64,000 nucleotides of DNA from CAMLFJ01 sp035524955 (GTDB taxonomy: Bacteria; Methylomirabilota; Methylomirabilia; Rokubacteriales; CSP1-6): NCBI GenBank assembly GCA_035524955.1, contig DATLFG010000008.1:1-64000 (forward strand), read 5' to 3'. Each line of letters starts with the position of its first letter. Positions within the stretch are counted from its first letter, which is position 1. Shown here piece after piece: positions 47,498 to 55,916 of the stretch. Under the pieces are notes generated by a model. The model searched no databases, was not told where the DNA came from, and saw nothing but the letters and a program-made list of their open reading frames with translations. The position numbers and the translations under genes are program-made.

Positions 47498-48694
47498 CTA
47501 GATGATGCCGTCGCGGCGTAGGGATTCGATCGTGGTGGTGTCGAGGCCGAGGAGCTTGCCGTAGACCTCGGCGTTGTGCTCGCCCAGCAGGGGGGACCGG
47601 GAGACCTCGGTCGGGGAGTCGGAGAGGCGCACCGGGTTGCCGGGCATGGGATAGGCGCCGCGCCGCGGGTGCTCGAGGTCCACGATGAAGCGGCGCTTGC
47701 GGAGATGCGGGTCGGCCAGGATCTCGGTGGAGTCGAGCACCGCGCCGCAAGGGACGCCGGCGCCGGCCATCGCCTCCATGACGTCGAACTTCGTGCGCTT
47801 CTCGGTCCACGCCTCGATCATCGCGTCGATGTCGTCGACCCACTGCACGCGATCGCGCCGATCGTGGTAGCGGGTGTCCTCGCCCAGCTCGGGGCGGCCG
47901 ACGATCGTCGTCAGCGCCTTCCACATGTCCACGGTGGCGCAGTGGATGAACACGTAGTCGTTGGGCCCGCCGGGCCGGCAGCGGTAGATGTTCGACGGCG
48001 CCGCCGCCGCGGAGCGGTTGCCCTGGCGCGGGGCCGGCTTGCCGGTGGCGTAGCTCTCGCGCAGGTGGATGCGGAGGAGATTCACCACCGACTCCTGCTG
48101 GGCCACCTCCACCTGCTGGCCCGCGCCGGTGGCCTGACGCTGGATGATCGCGGCCAGGATGCCGATGGCGGTGTGCAGGCCCGCGCCGGTGTCGGCCAGG
48201 CCCCCGATGGCCTTGGTCGGCGGGCCGTCGGGGTGGCCGGTCATGCTCATCGCGCCCGCCATGGCCTGCGCGATCCACTCGAAGCTCTTGTACTCCGCGT
48301 AGGGCCCGCCGCCGCCGAAGCCCTTCACGGAGGCCGCGATCAGCCGCGGGTTGAGCCGGTGGAGCGCCTCCCAGCCGAGGCCCAGCCGGTCCATCGCGCC
48401 CGGGCCCATGTTCTCGACCAGCACGTCGGCGGTCTTCACCAGGTCGAGGAACATCGCGCGCCCGCGCTCCGATTTGAGATTCAGCGTGACGCCCTTCTTG
48501 CCGGAGTTGAGCAGCAGGAAGAACCACGCGTCCTCGCCGCGCTTGTCGGAGAGCGCGGTGCGGCCGGGCTCGCCGGTGGGCGGCTCGATCTTGATGACCT
48601 CCGCCCCGAGCCACGCCAGCATCTGGGTGCAGCTCGGTCCCGCTTCGTACTGGGTCAGGTCGAGGACACGAATGCCGTCGAGGGCCTGGGCCAT
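47498..48694 (-). CDS. CaiB/BaiF CoA-transferase (operon with ThDP enzyme)
   Basis: A 398-residue family III CoA-transferase; Asp168 in GLADTGAG is the catalytic residue. GIRVLDLTQYEAGPSCTQML, AEVIKIEPPTGEPGR and GVTLNLKSERGRAMF match the paralogue at 38.5 kb closely. A GGGAGG site lies 10 bases upstream of the ATG. Its neighbour is a ThDP enzyme resembling oxalyl-CoA decarboxylase and 2-hydroxyacyl-CoA lyase, the same pairing as frc-oxc; it may therefore activate the acid that the ThDP enzyme cleaves. Confidence 0.9.
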   Translation of the reverse strand: MAQALDGIRVLDLTQYEAGPSCTQMLAWLGAEVIKIEPPTGEPGRTALSDKRGEDAWFFLLLNSGKKGVTLNLKSERGRAMFLDLVKTADVLVENMGPGAMDRLGLGWEALHRLNPRLIAASVKGFGGGGPYAEYKSFEWIAQAMAGAMSMTGHPDGPPTKAIGGLADTGAGLHTAIGILAAIIQRQATGAGQQVEVAQQESVVNLLRIHLRESYATGKPAPRQGNRSAAAAPSNIYRCRPGGPNDYVFIHCATVDMWKALTTIVGRPELGEDTRYHDRRDRVQWVDDIDAMIEAWTEKRTKFDVMEAMAGAGVPCGAVLDSTEILADPHLRKRRFIVDLEHPRRGAYPMPGNPVRLSDSPTEVSRSPLLGEHNAEVYGKLLGLDTTTIESLRRDGII

Positions 48695-48710
48695 GATCGA
48701 GGGCCTCCCG

Positions 48711-50357
48711 CTACGTCGTGTAGGCCGAGAACCGCACCGTCTGCGCGCGCGCCTTGGAATCGGTGATGACGTTGACCACCGCCGGCTTGCCCGAGGCGAA
48801 CGCGCGCTCGAGCGCGGGGCGGATGTCGTGCGGCTTCTCCACGTACTCGCCGTGCGCGCCCAGCTCCTGCGCCACGCGGTCGTAGCGCGTGTGGCCGAGG
48901 TTGCGGCCGGGTTTGGGCAGGGGCCGCGTCCACGGCGCGTCCGCGGTCCAGCCGCCGTTGTTGCTGATGACCACGACGACCGGGATCTTGTGGCGCACCG
49001 CCGTGTCGATCTCCATCGCATTGATGCCGTAGGAGCCGTCGCCGTGGAGCACCAGCACCTGGGCGTCGGGCTTGGCGACCTTCGCGCCCACGCCGAAGGG
49101 CAGGCCGACGCCCATCGTTCCGAACGCGCCGGAATTGAGCCGGTGGCCGGCCACGAAGGAGGGGATGGCCTGGCGGCCGAAGTTGAGGATCTCCTGGCCG
49201 TCCACCACCAGTATGCCGTCGCGCCGCATGAAGTCGCGGATCTCCTTGCAGAGCCGCAGCGGATGGATCGGCGTCTCCTCCCGGCTCATGGCCTTGTCCT
49301 GGAGGGCGCCCTTCTCGGCGTCCAGCGTGCGCAGCTTGCCGGTCCAGGCCGCGTAGCGCCCGGGCGCGATCTTGCCGTCGGCCTCCGCGCGGAGCTGGTC
49401 CAGCACCGCGCGGGCGTCGCCCGCGATCGGCACGTCCACGGAGCGGTTGTGGCCGAGCTGGGTCGGGTTGATGTCCACGTGGATCACCTTGAGATCGGCG
49501 GCGAAGCGCGGCGGACGGCCGAACTGGATCACCCAGTTGAACCGCGTGCCGACCGCCAGGATCACGTCGGCCTCGGTGAACGCGGTGCTGCGCGCGTTCA
49601 GGAACGCCAGCTCGTGATCCTCCGCGATGAGGCCGCGGGAGATCGGCGTGGTGTAGAAGGGGATGCCGGTGGCCTCCACGAAGGCCTGGAGGGCGGCCGC
49701 GCCGTCCGACCACCACACGCCGCTCCCCGCGATGATTACCGGTCGCTCAGCCCGCGACAGAAGGTTGATGGCCTCGCGTACGGCTGACGGATCGCCGAGG
49801 GTGCGCGGCGCGGGCTTCCACGGCCCGAGGTAGCGGACCTGTTCCTCCTCCACCTTCTCGCCCAGGATGTCGCCCGGCATGTCGATGTACACGGGGCCGG
49901 GCCGGCCGCTGGTCGCCTGCCGGAAGGCGGTGTCCACCACGTCGGGGATGCGCCGGGCGTCGTAGATGCGCTCGGCCCACTTGGTGATCGGCTTCATCAG
50001 GGCGACCTGGTCGATCTCCTGGAAGGCCTCCATGCCGAGATAGACGCGCGGGCTCGAGCCGCCGATGGCCACCAGCGGGGCGCAGTCGGTGAAGGCATTG
50101 GCCACGCCGGTGGCCAGGTTGATGGCCCCGGGGCCCGAGCAGCCCATGGCCACGCCGGGGCGCCGCGTCACCCGCGTCCAGGCATGCGCGGCGAGGGCCG
50201 CCGCCTGCTCGTGGCGCGTGTCGACGGCGCGGATGCCCAGCTTGATGCAGGCCGCCTCGGTCTCCAGCATGGGGCCGCCCATGAGATAGAACATCGTGTC
50301 GACACCCTGCGACCTGAGCGCCTGCGCCAGCACTTCCGATCCCGTGATGGTGGCCAT
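48711..50357 (-). CDS. ThDP enzyme, 2-hydroxyacyl-CoA lyase/oxalyl-CoA decarboxylase-like
   Basis: A 548-residue three-domain ThDP enzyme. Glu50 in RHEQAAALAAHAW is the catalytic Glu; LHGDGSYGINAMEIDTAV...NNGG is the ThDP/Mg motif; SGAFGTMGVGLPFGVGA and RFNWVIQFGRPPRFAADLKVIHVDINP closely resemble HACL1 and oxalyl-CoA decarboxylase rather than acetolactate synthase. These cleave a 2-hydroxy- or oxalyl-CoA to formyl-CoA or CO2 products. It is first in a four-gene operon with a CoA-transferase, an MDR reductase and the selenoprotein. AAAGGAC lies about 6 bases before the ATG. Confidence 0.87.
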   Translation of the reverse strand: MATITGSEVLAQALRSQGVDTMFYLMGGPMLETEAACIKLGIRAVDTRHEQAAALAAHAWTRVTRRPGVAMGCSGPGAINLATGVANAFTDCAPLVAIGGSSPRVYLGMEAFQEIDQVALMKPITKWAERIYDARRIPDVVDTAFRQATSGRPGPVYIDMPGDILGEKVEEEQVRYLGPWKPAPRTLGDPSAVREAINLLSRAERPVIIAGSGVWWSDGAAALQAFVEATGIPFYTTPISRGLIAEDHELAFLNARSTAFTEADVILAVGTRFNWVIQFGRPPRFAADLKVIHVDINPTQLGHNRSVDVPIAGDARAVLDQLRAEADGKIAPGRYAAWTGKLRTLDAEKGALQDKAMSREETPIHPLRLCKEIRDFMRRDGILVVDGQEILNFGRQAIPSFVAGHRLNSGAFGTMGVGLPFGVGAKVAKPDAQVLVLHGDGSYGINAMEIDTAVRHKIPVVVVISNNGGWTADAPWTRPLPKPGRNLGHTRYDRVAQELGAHGEYVEKPHDIRPALERAFASGKPAVVNVITDSKARAQTVRFSAYTT

Positions 50358-50435
50358 GACCTGTCCTTTCCTCCTTGCTCCGTGAGGGGGTGCCGAGAAG
50401 ATAGCATGTAGAATGGCCCGGGAGGGGAGGAGCCC

Positions 50436-51629
50436 ATGGCCGATATCCAGTTCAATCCGATGGATCCCGAGTTCGTGGTGGACCCGTACCCGATGTACCA
50501 CCGCCTGCGCGCCGAGGACCCCGTCCACCACAGCCCGCTCGGCTTCTGGGTGCTGACCCGCTACGCGGACGTGCTGGCCATGCTGCGCGACCCGCGCCTC
50601 ATCAAGGAGCCCATCGCGGCCTTCGTGGCCGCGCGCTTCGGGGTGGCGGTGCCCCCGGGGCTCGGGCTCTCCATGCTCGACCGCGACCCGCCGGACCACA
50701 CCCGGCTCCGCGGGCTGGTCAGCAAGGCCTTCACCCCGCGGGCGCTGGAGCGGCTCCGGCCGGAGATCCAGCAGATCGTGGACGGCCTCCTGGACGAGGT
50801 CCGGGCCCGGGGCTCCATGGACCTGATCGAGGAGTTCGCGTACCCGCTGCCGGTCCGGGTCATCTGCGAGATGCTGGGCGTCCCCGTGAAGGACCACGAG
50901 CGCTTCAAGGCCTGGGGCCTCGACATCGCCCGCGGCCTCGACGCGATCATGCTGCCGCCGGACTCCCCGGTGGGCCAGCGCAGCGTCTCCGGCCGCCGCG
51001 CCCTGGCCGAGTACTTCCGCGAGCTGATCGCCGAGCGGCGGGCCGCCCCGCGCGACGACATGCTCTCGGCCCTCATCGCCGCGGAGGAGGCCGGCGACAC
51101 GCTCAACGAGGAGGAGCTGCTCGCCACCTGCATCCTGCTGCTGGTGGCGGGCCACGAGACCACCGTGAACCTGATCGGCAACGGCACCCTGGCGCTGCTG
51201 CGCCATCCCGCCGAGCTCCGGAAGCTGCGGGAGCGCCCGGGCCTCATCGGCACCGCGGTGGAGGAGCTGCTGCGCTTCGACGGGCCGGTGCAGCGCACCG
51301 CGCGCATCCCGAGCGAGGACATCACGATCGGCGGCCAGACCATCGGCAAGGGCGAGATGGTGATGCCGTTCCTGGGCGCGGCCGACCGGGACCCCACCCA
51401 GTTCCCCGATCCGGATCGCCTCGACATCACGCGCTCCGACAACCGGCACATCGCCTTCGGGATAGGCATTCATTTCTGCCTGGGCGCCCCGCTCGCCCGC
51501 ATGGAAGGGCAGATCGCCATCAACACGCTGCTCGCCCGGCTGCCCCGGCTGACCCTGGCCACCGATCAGCCGCGGTTCCGCCAGAGCCTGACGCTGCGCG
51601 GGCTCGAGGCGCTGCCGGTGAGCTTCTGA
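50436..51629 (+). CDS. Cytochrome P450
   Basis: A 397-residue soluble bacterial P450. The I-helix motif is AGHETT (238-243), the K-helix ExxR is Glu277-Arg280, and FGIGIHFCLG holds the heme ligand Cys348. No membrane anchor. The substrate is unknown and no ferredoxin or reductase gene adjoins. GGGAGGGGAGG precedes the ATG, and TAGAAT (50409-50414) is a likely -10. A PQQ dehydrogenase gene starts about 7 bases after its stop. It is divergent from the ThDP operon. Confidence 0.92.
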   Translation: MADIQFNPMDPEFVVDPYPMYHRLRAEDPVHHSPLGFWVLTRYADVLAMLRDPRLIKEPIAAFVAARFGVAVPPGLGLSMLDRDPPDHTRLRGLVSKAFTPRALERLRPEIQQIVDGLLDEVRARGSMDLIEEFAYPLPVRVICEMLGVPVKDHERFKAWGLDIARGLDAIMLPPDSPVGQRSVSGRRALAEYFRELIAERRAAPRDDMLSALIAAEEAGDTLNEEELLATCILLLVAGHETTVNLIGNGTLALLRHPAELRKLRERPGLIGTAVEELLRFDGPVQRTARIPSEDITIGGQTIGKGEMVMPFLGAADRDPTQFPDPDRLDITRSDNRHIAFGIGIHFCLGAPLARMEGQIAINTLLARLPRLTLATDQPRFRQSLTLRGLEALPVSF

Positions 51630-51636
51630 GCCCGTG

Positions 51637-52776
51637 ATGCGGACGCGATTCGCCGTCGTCCTGGCCGGGGTCGCGCTGCTCGCGTCGTCTGCGCTCGCGC
51701 AGGACGCGCCGCGCTCGCCCACGCCCAAGCCGCTGAAGCTGGCCGCGAAGGTCACCGACGTCGCCAAGGGCCTCGAGCACCCATGGGGCGTGGAGGTGCT
51801 GCCCGACGGGCGCTTCCTCGTCACCGAGCGGCCGGGGCGCATGCGTATCGTCGGCCGCGACGGGCGCCTCTCCGACCCGCTGACCGGCGTGCCCGAGGTG
51901 TACGCGCGCGGGCAGGGGGGCCTGCTCGACGTGGCGCTGAGCCCCGGCTTCGCCCAGGACCGGATGGTCTACTTCTCGTTCGCGGAGAGCGGATCGGGCG
52001 GCGCGGGCACCGCGGTCGCGCGAGGCCGCCTGGGTGAGCGGGGGCTCGAGGGGGTCCAGGTCATCTGGCGACAGCAGCCGAAGGTCGGGGGCTCGAACAA
52101 CCACTGGGGCTCACGCCTGGTCTTCCGCCCCGACGGCACGCTGTTCGTCACGCTGGGCGACCGCTTCAGCCATCTCGAGCGCGCCCAGGATCTCTCGACG
52201 ACCATCGGCAAGATCGTGCGGATCAACCCGGACGGCTCGGCCCCGCGCGACAATCCCTTCGTCGGCCGCGCCGGGGCGATGCCGGAGATCTGGTCGTACG
52301 GCCATCGCAACGTCCAGGCGGCGGCCCTCGACGCGCGCGGCCAGCTGTGGACGGTGGAGCACGGGGCCCGCGGCGGCGACGAGCTGAACAACCCGCAGGC
52401 GGGCCTGAACTACGGCTGGCCGGTCATCACCTACGGCATCGACTACTCGGGCGCCCGCATCGGGATCGGCACCGCGCAGCCCGGCATGGAGCAACCCGTC
52501 TACTACTGGGATCCGGTCATCGCGCCGTCGGGCGCGACCTTCTACTCGGGCCGCGCGTTTCCCGACTGGCGCGGCGACCTGCTGGTCGGCTCGCTCCGCC
52601 CCGGCGCCCTCGTGCGCCTGCGCATCGCCAACGGCCGCGTGACCCGGGAAGAGCGCTACCTGGACGAGCTCGGTGAGCGCATCCGCGACGTCCGCGAAGG
52701 CCCGGACGGCGCGATCTACCTGCTGACCGACAGCTCCCGCGGGCGCCTGCTCCGCGTCGAGCCGGCCAGCCGGTAG
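51637..52776 (+). CDS. PQQ-dependent aldose/sugar dehydrogenase (periplasmic)
   Basis: A 379-residue six-bladed propeller enzyme of the soluble glucose dehydrogenase/YliI type. Residues 1-22 are a Sec signal ending ALAQ. GLEHPWGVEVLPDGRFLVTERPG, GGSNNHWGSRLVF, IWSYGHRNVQAAAL and EHGARGGDELN are the PQQ- and calcium-binding segments. It oxidises a sugar or alcohol in the periplasm and passes electrons to the respiratory chain. PQQ synthesis genes are not in the window. It probably shares the P450 transcript; the two need not share a substrate. A GTG one codon earlier is an alternative start. Confidence 0.88.
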   Translation: MRTRFAVVLAGVALLASSALAQDAPRSPTPKPLKLAAKVTDVAKGLEHPWGVEVLPDGRFLVTERPGRMRIVGRDGRLSDPLTGVPEVYARGQGGLLDVALSPGFAQDRMVYFSFAESGSGGAGTAVARGRLGERGLEGVQVIWRQQPKVGGSNNHWGSRLVFRPDGTLFVTLGDRFSHLERAQDLSTTIGKIVRINPDGSAPRDNPFVGRAGAMPEIWSYGHRNVQAAALDARGQLWTVEHGARGGDELNNPQAGLNYGWPVITYGIDYSGARIGIGTAQPGMEQPVYYWDPVIAPSGATFYSGRAFPDWRGDLLVGSLRPGALVRLRIANGRVTREERYLDELGERIRDVREGPDGAIYLLTDSSRGRLLRVEPASR

Positions 52777-52778
52777 CT

Positions 52779-52846
52779 TCCCCCTCACCCTGCCCTCTCC
52801 CCCTCTCGGGGGAGAGGGTTCCTGGCAGACTCCCGGTGAGGGTGGG
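52779..52846. repeat. Palindromic intergenic repeat, copy 6
   Basis: CCCTCACCCTGCCCTCTCCC, CCTCTCG, GGGGAGAGGG, then a degenerate end (TTCCTGGCAGACTCCCGGTGAGGG). It fills the gap between the convergent PQQ dehydrogenase and LLM genes. Confidence 0.75.
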
Positions 52847-52851
52847 GCCGC

Positions 52852-53901
52852 TCAGCGGAGCTTGGGCATCACCTGCTCGGCGAAGTGGCGCATCGTGCGC
52901 TCGACCTCCGCCCGCGGGAGCATGGAGCCCTGGTCGAACCAGCAGATGAACTGGGAGAGGCCGAACTCTTCCCGGGCGGCCTGCAGGCGGTCCACCACTT
53001 CCGCAGTGTCGCCGAACACGGCATGGTCCCGATTGAATGTCTCGTAGGGCAGATCGGCGATCGTGTCGCGGATGTGTTTCAGCCGGGGCAGGTGGTCGCC
53101 GTAGGAGTCGGGCAGGCTCGAGAAGATGGTCTCGAGGTTCCGGTAGTACTGCAGCACGCCCGGCCGCATGGCGTCGCGCGCGCCCGCGGCCGTCGTGGCG
53201 ATGTGCACCGGCTGCATCAGCGCCATCTGCTCCGCGCCCCACGCGTGCCCGGCCGCGGCGAGCTTCTCACGGTACGCCGCCATGCACTCGCGCAGCAGCG
53301 GCAGCGGGGTGGTCGTGGTGCCCGAGTAGATCGGCACCCCCAGCTCCGCGATGTGGGTGAAGCTCTCGAGCGTGTGCACCGCCACCCGGATCGGCGGGTG
53401 CGGTCGCTGGAGCGGTTTCGGCACCACCGCGAGGTCGTCCACCTTGTAGAACGTGCCGTCGTAGCTGAAGCGGTCCCGGGTCCACGCCAGGCGGATGATG
53501 TCGAGGCACTCCGCGAAGCGCGCGCGGTTCTCGGACACCGGCACGCGGAAGCCGTGGAACTGGGTGGGGATGGAGCCGCGGCCCACGCCGAACTCGAGCC
53601 GCCCGCCCGAGAGGATGTCGGCGGTGGCGGCCTGCTCCGCGCAGGCGAGCGGCTGGTGCAGCGGCAGGAGCGTCACCGCGGTGCCGACCCGGATGCGCCT
53701 GGTGCGCTGGGCGATCGCGGGCACCGCCATCAGGGGGGTGGAGAGCAGGGAGAAGGCGGCGCCGAAGTGGATCTCGGCGAGCCAGGCCACGTCGAAACCG
53801 AGCGAGTCGGCCAGCGTGGCCAGGTCCAGCATCTCGCCGAAGCGCTGGGCGTGGGTCTCGCCGGGCCGCTCCGGCGCCTGGAAGAACAGGCCGAACCTCA
53901 T
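52852..53901 (-). CDS. LLM class flavin-dependent oxidoreductase
   Basis: A 349-residue luciferase-like enzyme. MRFGLFFQAP, AEIHFGAAFSLLSTPL, TAVTLLPLHQPLACAEQAA and GRLEFGVGRGSIPTQ follow the alkanal monooxygenase (bacterial luciferase) pattern; the EIHF motif near residue 43 matches the flavin-binding strand. FMN as cofactor is likely. It is the last gene of an operon with an amidohydrolase and an FAD oxidase, starting 10 bases after the amidohydrolase. Confidence 0.87.
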   Translation of the reverse strand: MRFGLFFQAPERPGETHAQRFGEMLDLATLADSLGFDVAWLAEIHFGAAFSLLSTPLMAVPAIAQRTRRIRVGTAVTLLPLHQPLACAEQAATADILSGGRLEFGVGRGSIPTQFHGFRVPVSENRARFAECLDIIRLAWTRDRFSYDGTFYKVDDLAVVPKPLQRPHPPIRVAVHTLESFTHIAELGVPIYSGTTTTPLPLLRECMAAYREKLAAAGHAWGAEQMALMQPVHIATTAAGARDAMRPGVLQYYRNLETIFSSLPDSYGDHLPRLKHIRDTIADLPYETFNRDHAVFGDTAEVVDRLQAAREEFGLSQFICWFDQGSMLPRAEVERTMRHFAEQVMPKLR

Positions 53902-53911
53902 CGGGGCGGGC

Positions 53912-54754
53912 TCAGGACCGCGCGAGCGGCCAGCCCAGCCACTCGCAGACGCCGCGTCCCATCACCCACTCGAGGTCCTCGCCTCGGAGCCACGGCAGGT
54001 GCTGGGTGAAGAGCGTGATGCACTCGTAGTAGGTGCACGGCATGCGGGTGAGATCGGTGCCCCAGAACGTCCGCTTCGGGCCGAAGGCGTCCACGAGCCG
54101 GTGGATGGGCTCGTGGAGGTCGCGGAACGGATAGGGCTCGTTCGACCAGGACGGAAATCCCGAGGCCTTCACCGCCACGTTCGGGTGCTTGGCCAGCGCG
54201 CAGACCGCGGGTAGCTCCTCGAACACCTTGGGTGCCTTGCCGCGCACGCTGACGCCCACGTGGTCGATCACGAGCTTGAGGCCGGGATGGCGGGTGGCGA
54301 TGCGATCGAGGTGATCGAGCGCCCCCGGCACCAGCACCATCAGCGGGATGCCCGCCCTCTCGGCGGCGGGCCAGAGCCAGTCGGCGGAGCCGTCGGTGAG
54401 GAAGTGGCGGTTGTGCTCGTTGTGGAAGGTGAAGCGCATGCCGAGCATGCCGGGCTGCCGCTTCCAGCCGGCCACGAGCCCGTGGCTCGCGGGATCCTGA
54501 AGCGGCAGCCGGCCCATGACCGCGAACCGGTCCGGATGGCCGCGCGCCGCCTCGAGCGCCATGTCGTTGCGGTCGCCTTCCCACGAGGGCGGCACCAGGA
54601 CCATCCGGCGCACCCCGGCCAGGTCCATCTGGAAGAGCAGCGTCTCCTTCAGGATCTGGTAGGGCTTCTGCGCTTCGACGGCACGCCCGGCCGGCCAGGG
54701 CCGCGAGGGGCTCTCCGCGGCCCAGAGGTGCACCTGCGAGTCCACGATGTCCAT
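53912..54754 (-). CDS. Amidohydrolase 2 (lactonase/decarboxylase-like)
   Basis: A 280-residue TIM-barrel enzyme, shorter than the other two amidohydrolases here. DIVDSQVHLWAAES gives the D-x-H-type N-terminal motif as Ser-Gln-Val-His, KLVIDHVGV supplies a His, and TFWGTDLTRM the catalytic Asp. It resembles the 4-sulfomuconolactonase/LigI-type group. AAAGGAGAG lies before the ATG. In an operon downstream of an FAD oxidase, it may hydrolyse a lactone or imine made by that enzyme (inference). Confidence 0.84.
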   Translation of the reverse strand: MDIVDSQVHLWAAESPSRPWPAGRAVEAQKPYQILKETLLFQMDLAGVRRMVLVPPSWEGDRNDMALEAARGHPDRFAVMGRLPLQDPASHGLVAGWKRQPGMLGMRFTFHNEHNRHFLTDGSADWLWPAAERAGIPLMVLVPGALDHLDRIATRHPGLKLVIDHVGVSVRGKAPKVFEELPAVCALAKHPNVAVKASGFPSWSNEPYPFRDLHEPIHRLVDAFGPKRTFWGTDLTRMPCTYYECITLFTQHLPWLRGEDLEWVMGRGVCEWLGWPLARS

Positions 54755-54768
54755 GGCGTGCTCTCCTT

Positions 54769-55848
54769 TTATATGAGCCTCGAGGGATCGAACGGGCGCA
54801 GGTCGAGCGACCGGGACGCGCCGTCCGCGATCAGCTCGGCCAGCGCCAGGCCGGTGCCCGGCGCGTTCAGCATGCCCCAGGGCCCGTGGCCGGTCGCCAC
54901 GTACGCGCCCGCCGCGCCGGGGACGCGGCCGATCAGCGGGATGCCGTCGTCGGTGACCGGCCGGTAGCAGGCCTGCCGGCGCTCGATGGGCGCGGTGGCC
55001 AGCGCGGCGGCCACGCGTCCGGCCGCGCCGGCCAGCGTGGCGCAGCCGGCGTCGCTGACCTCCACGCCCTCCGCGGACTCGGGCAGCGGCTGGCGATCGG
55101 CCATCCCGCACACGTAGACGGTGCCGTCGGGGCGCGGGATGATCTCGGGTTCGAGGGCGCGGCCGTCCGCGGTGCGGTAGTCCATGAACAGGGCGTGGGC
55201 GGGCACGTCGGCCGCGGCCAGCGTCACGCTATGGCCCTTGAGCCCGTGAATGCGCGGTAGGGCGAGGCCCTTCACGCGGCCCGTCCACGGGCCCAGGGCG
55301 AGGACGACCGCGTCGGCCTCGATGATCTCGCCGTCCACCGCGACCCCGCTCACCCGACGGCCGCGCGTGGTGACCGCCTCGACGACGCCCTTGCGGAGCT
55401 CGGCGCCGCGCTCCCGGGCCGCGTCGATCAGGGCGGCGGTGAAGAGGGCGGGATGGACCTGGGCCGTCGTCTCGGTCGAGCCGAGCGCGCCCGCCACGAT
55501 GGCCGGCCCGTCGATCCAGCGGGGCGCGGGGATCCGGTGCCCGCCCGCGACCGCGCCCTTCTCCCGCGCGGCCAGCATGTAGGTGTCCATGCGGCGATAG
55601 CCGTAGTCCGATCCGAGCTCGCGCGCCAGCTCGGCGTGGAGGGTGAAGCTCAGGCGCGCCAGCGGGCCCACCGGGGACCCGTCGCACCAGTCGAGCGCCA
55701 GGAAGCCGCCCGACTTGCCGGAGGCGGCGCAGGCCACGCCGGTGCGCTCCACCACGGTCACCGTGACGCCGCCCCGGGCCAGGTAATAGGCCACCGCGGC
55801 GCCCATGACGCCGGCGCCGCAGACGGTGACGTGCCGAGGAGGGGTCAT
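54769..55848 (-). CDS. FAD-dependent oxidoreductase (D-amino acid/glycine oxidase-like)
   Basis: A 359-residue DAO-family flavoenzyme. HVTVCGAGVMGAAVAYYLARGG is the FAD-binding dinucleotide motif near the N terminus, ADAVVLALGPWTG the mid-domain loop and GHGPWGMLNAPGTGLALAELIADG the C-terminal FAD contact. It oxidises a secondary or primary amine. No ribosome-binding site is visible before the ATG. It begins an operon with an amidohydrolase and an LLM enzyme and is divergent from the F420-type LLM gene. Confidence 0.87.
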   Translation of the reverse strand: MTPPRHVTVCGAGVMGAAVAYYLARGGVTVTVVERTGVACAASGKSGGFLALDWCDGSPVGPLARLSFTLHAELARELGSDYGYRRMDTYMLAAREKGAVAGGHRIPAPRWIDGPAIVAGALGSTETTAQVHPALFTAALIDAARERGAELRKGVVEAVTTRGRRVSGVAVDGEIIEADAVVLALGPWTGRVKGLALPRIHGLKGHSVTLAAADVPAHALFMDYRTADGRALEPEIIPRPDGTVYVCGMADRQPLPESAEGVEVSDAGCATLAGAAGRVAAALATAPIERRQACYRPVTDDGIPLIGRVPGAAGAYVATGHGPWGMLNAPGTGLALAELIADGASRSLDLRPFDPSRLI

Positions 55849-55916
55849 GGCCGGTTCGCCGGACAGGGTAGTACAATCCCCCGCGAACCCCCAGCCCAAT
55901 CGGAGGAGGGCTTGCC

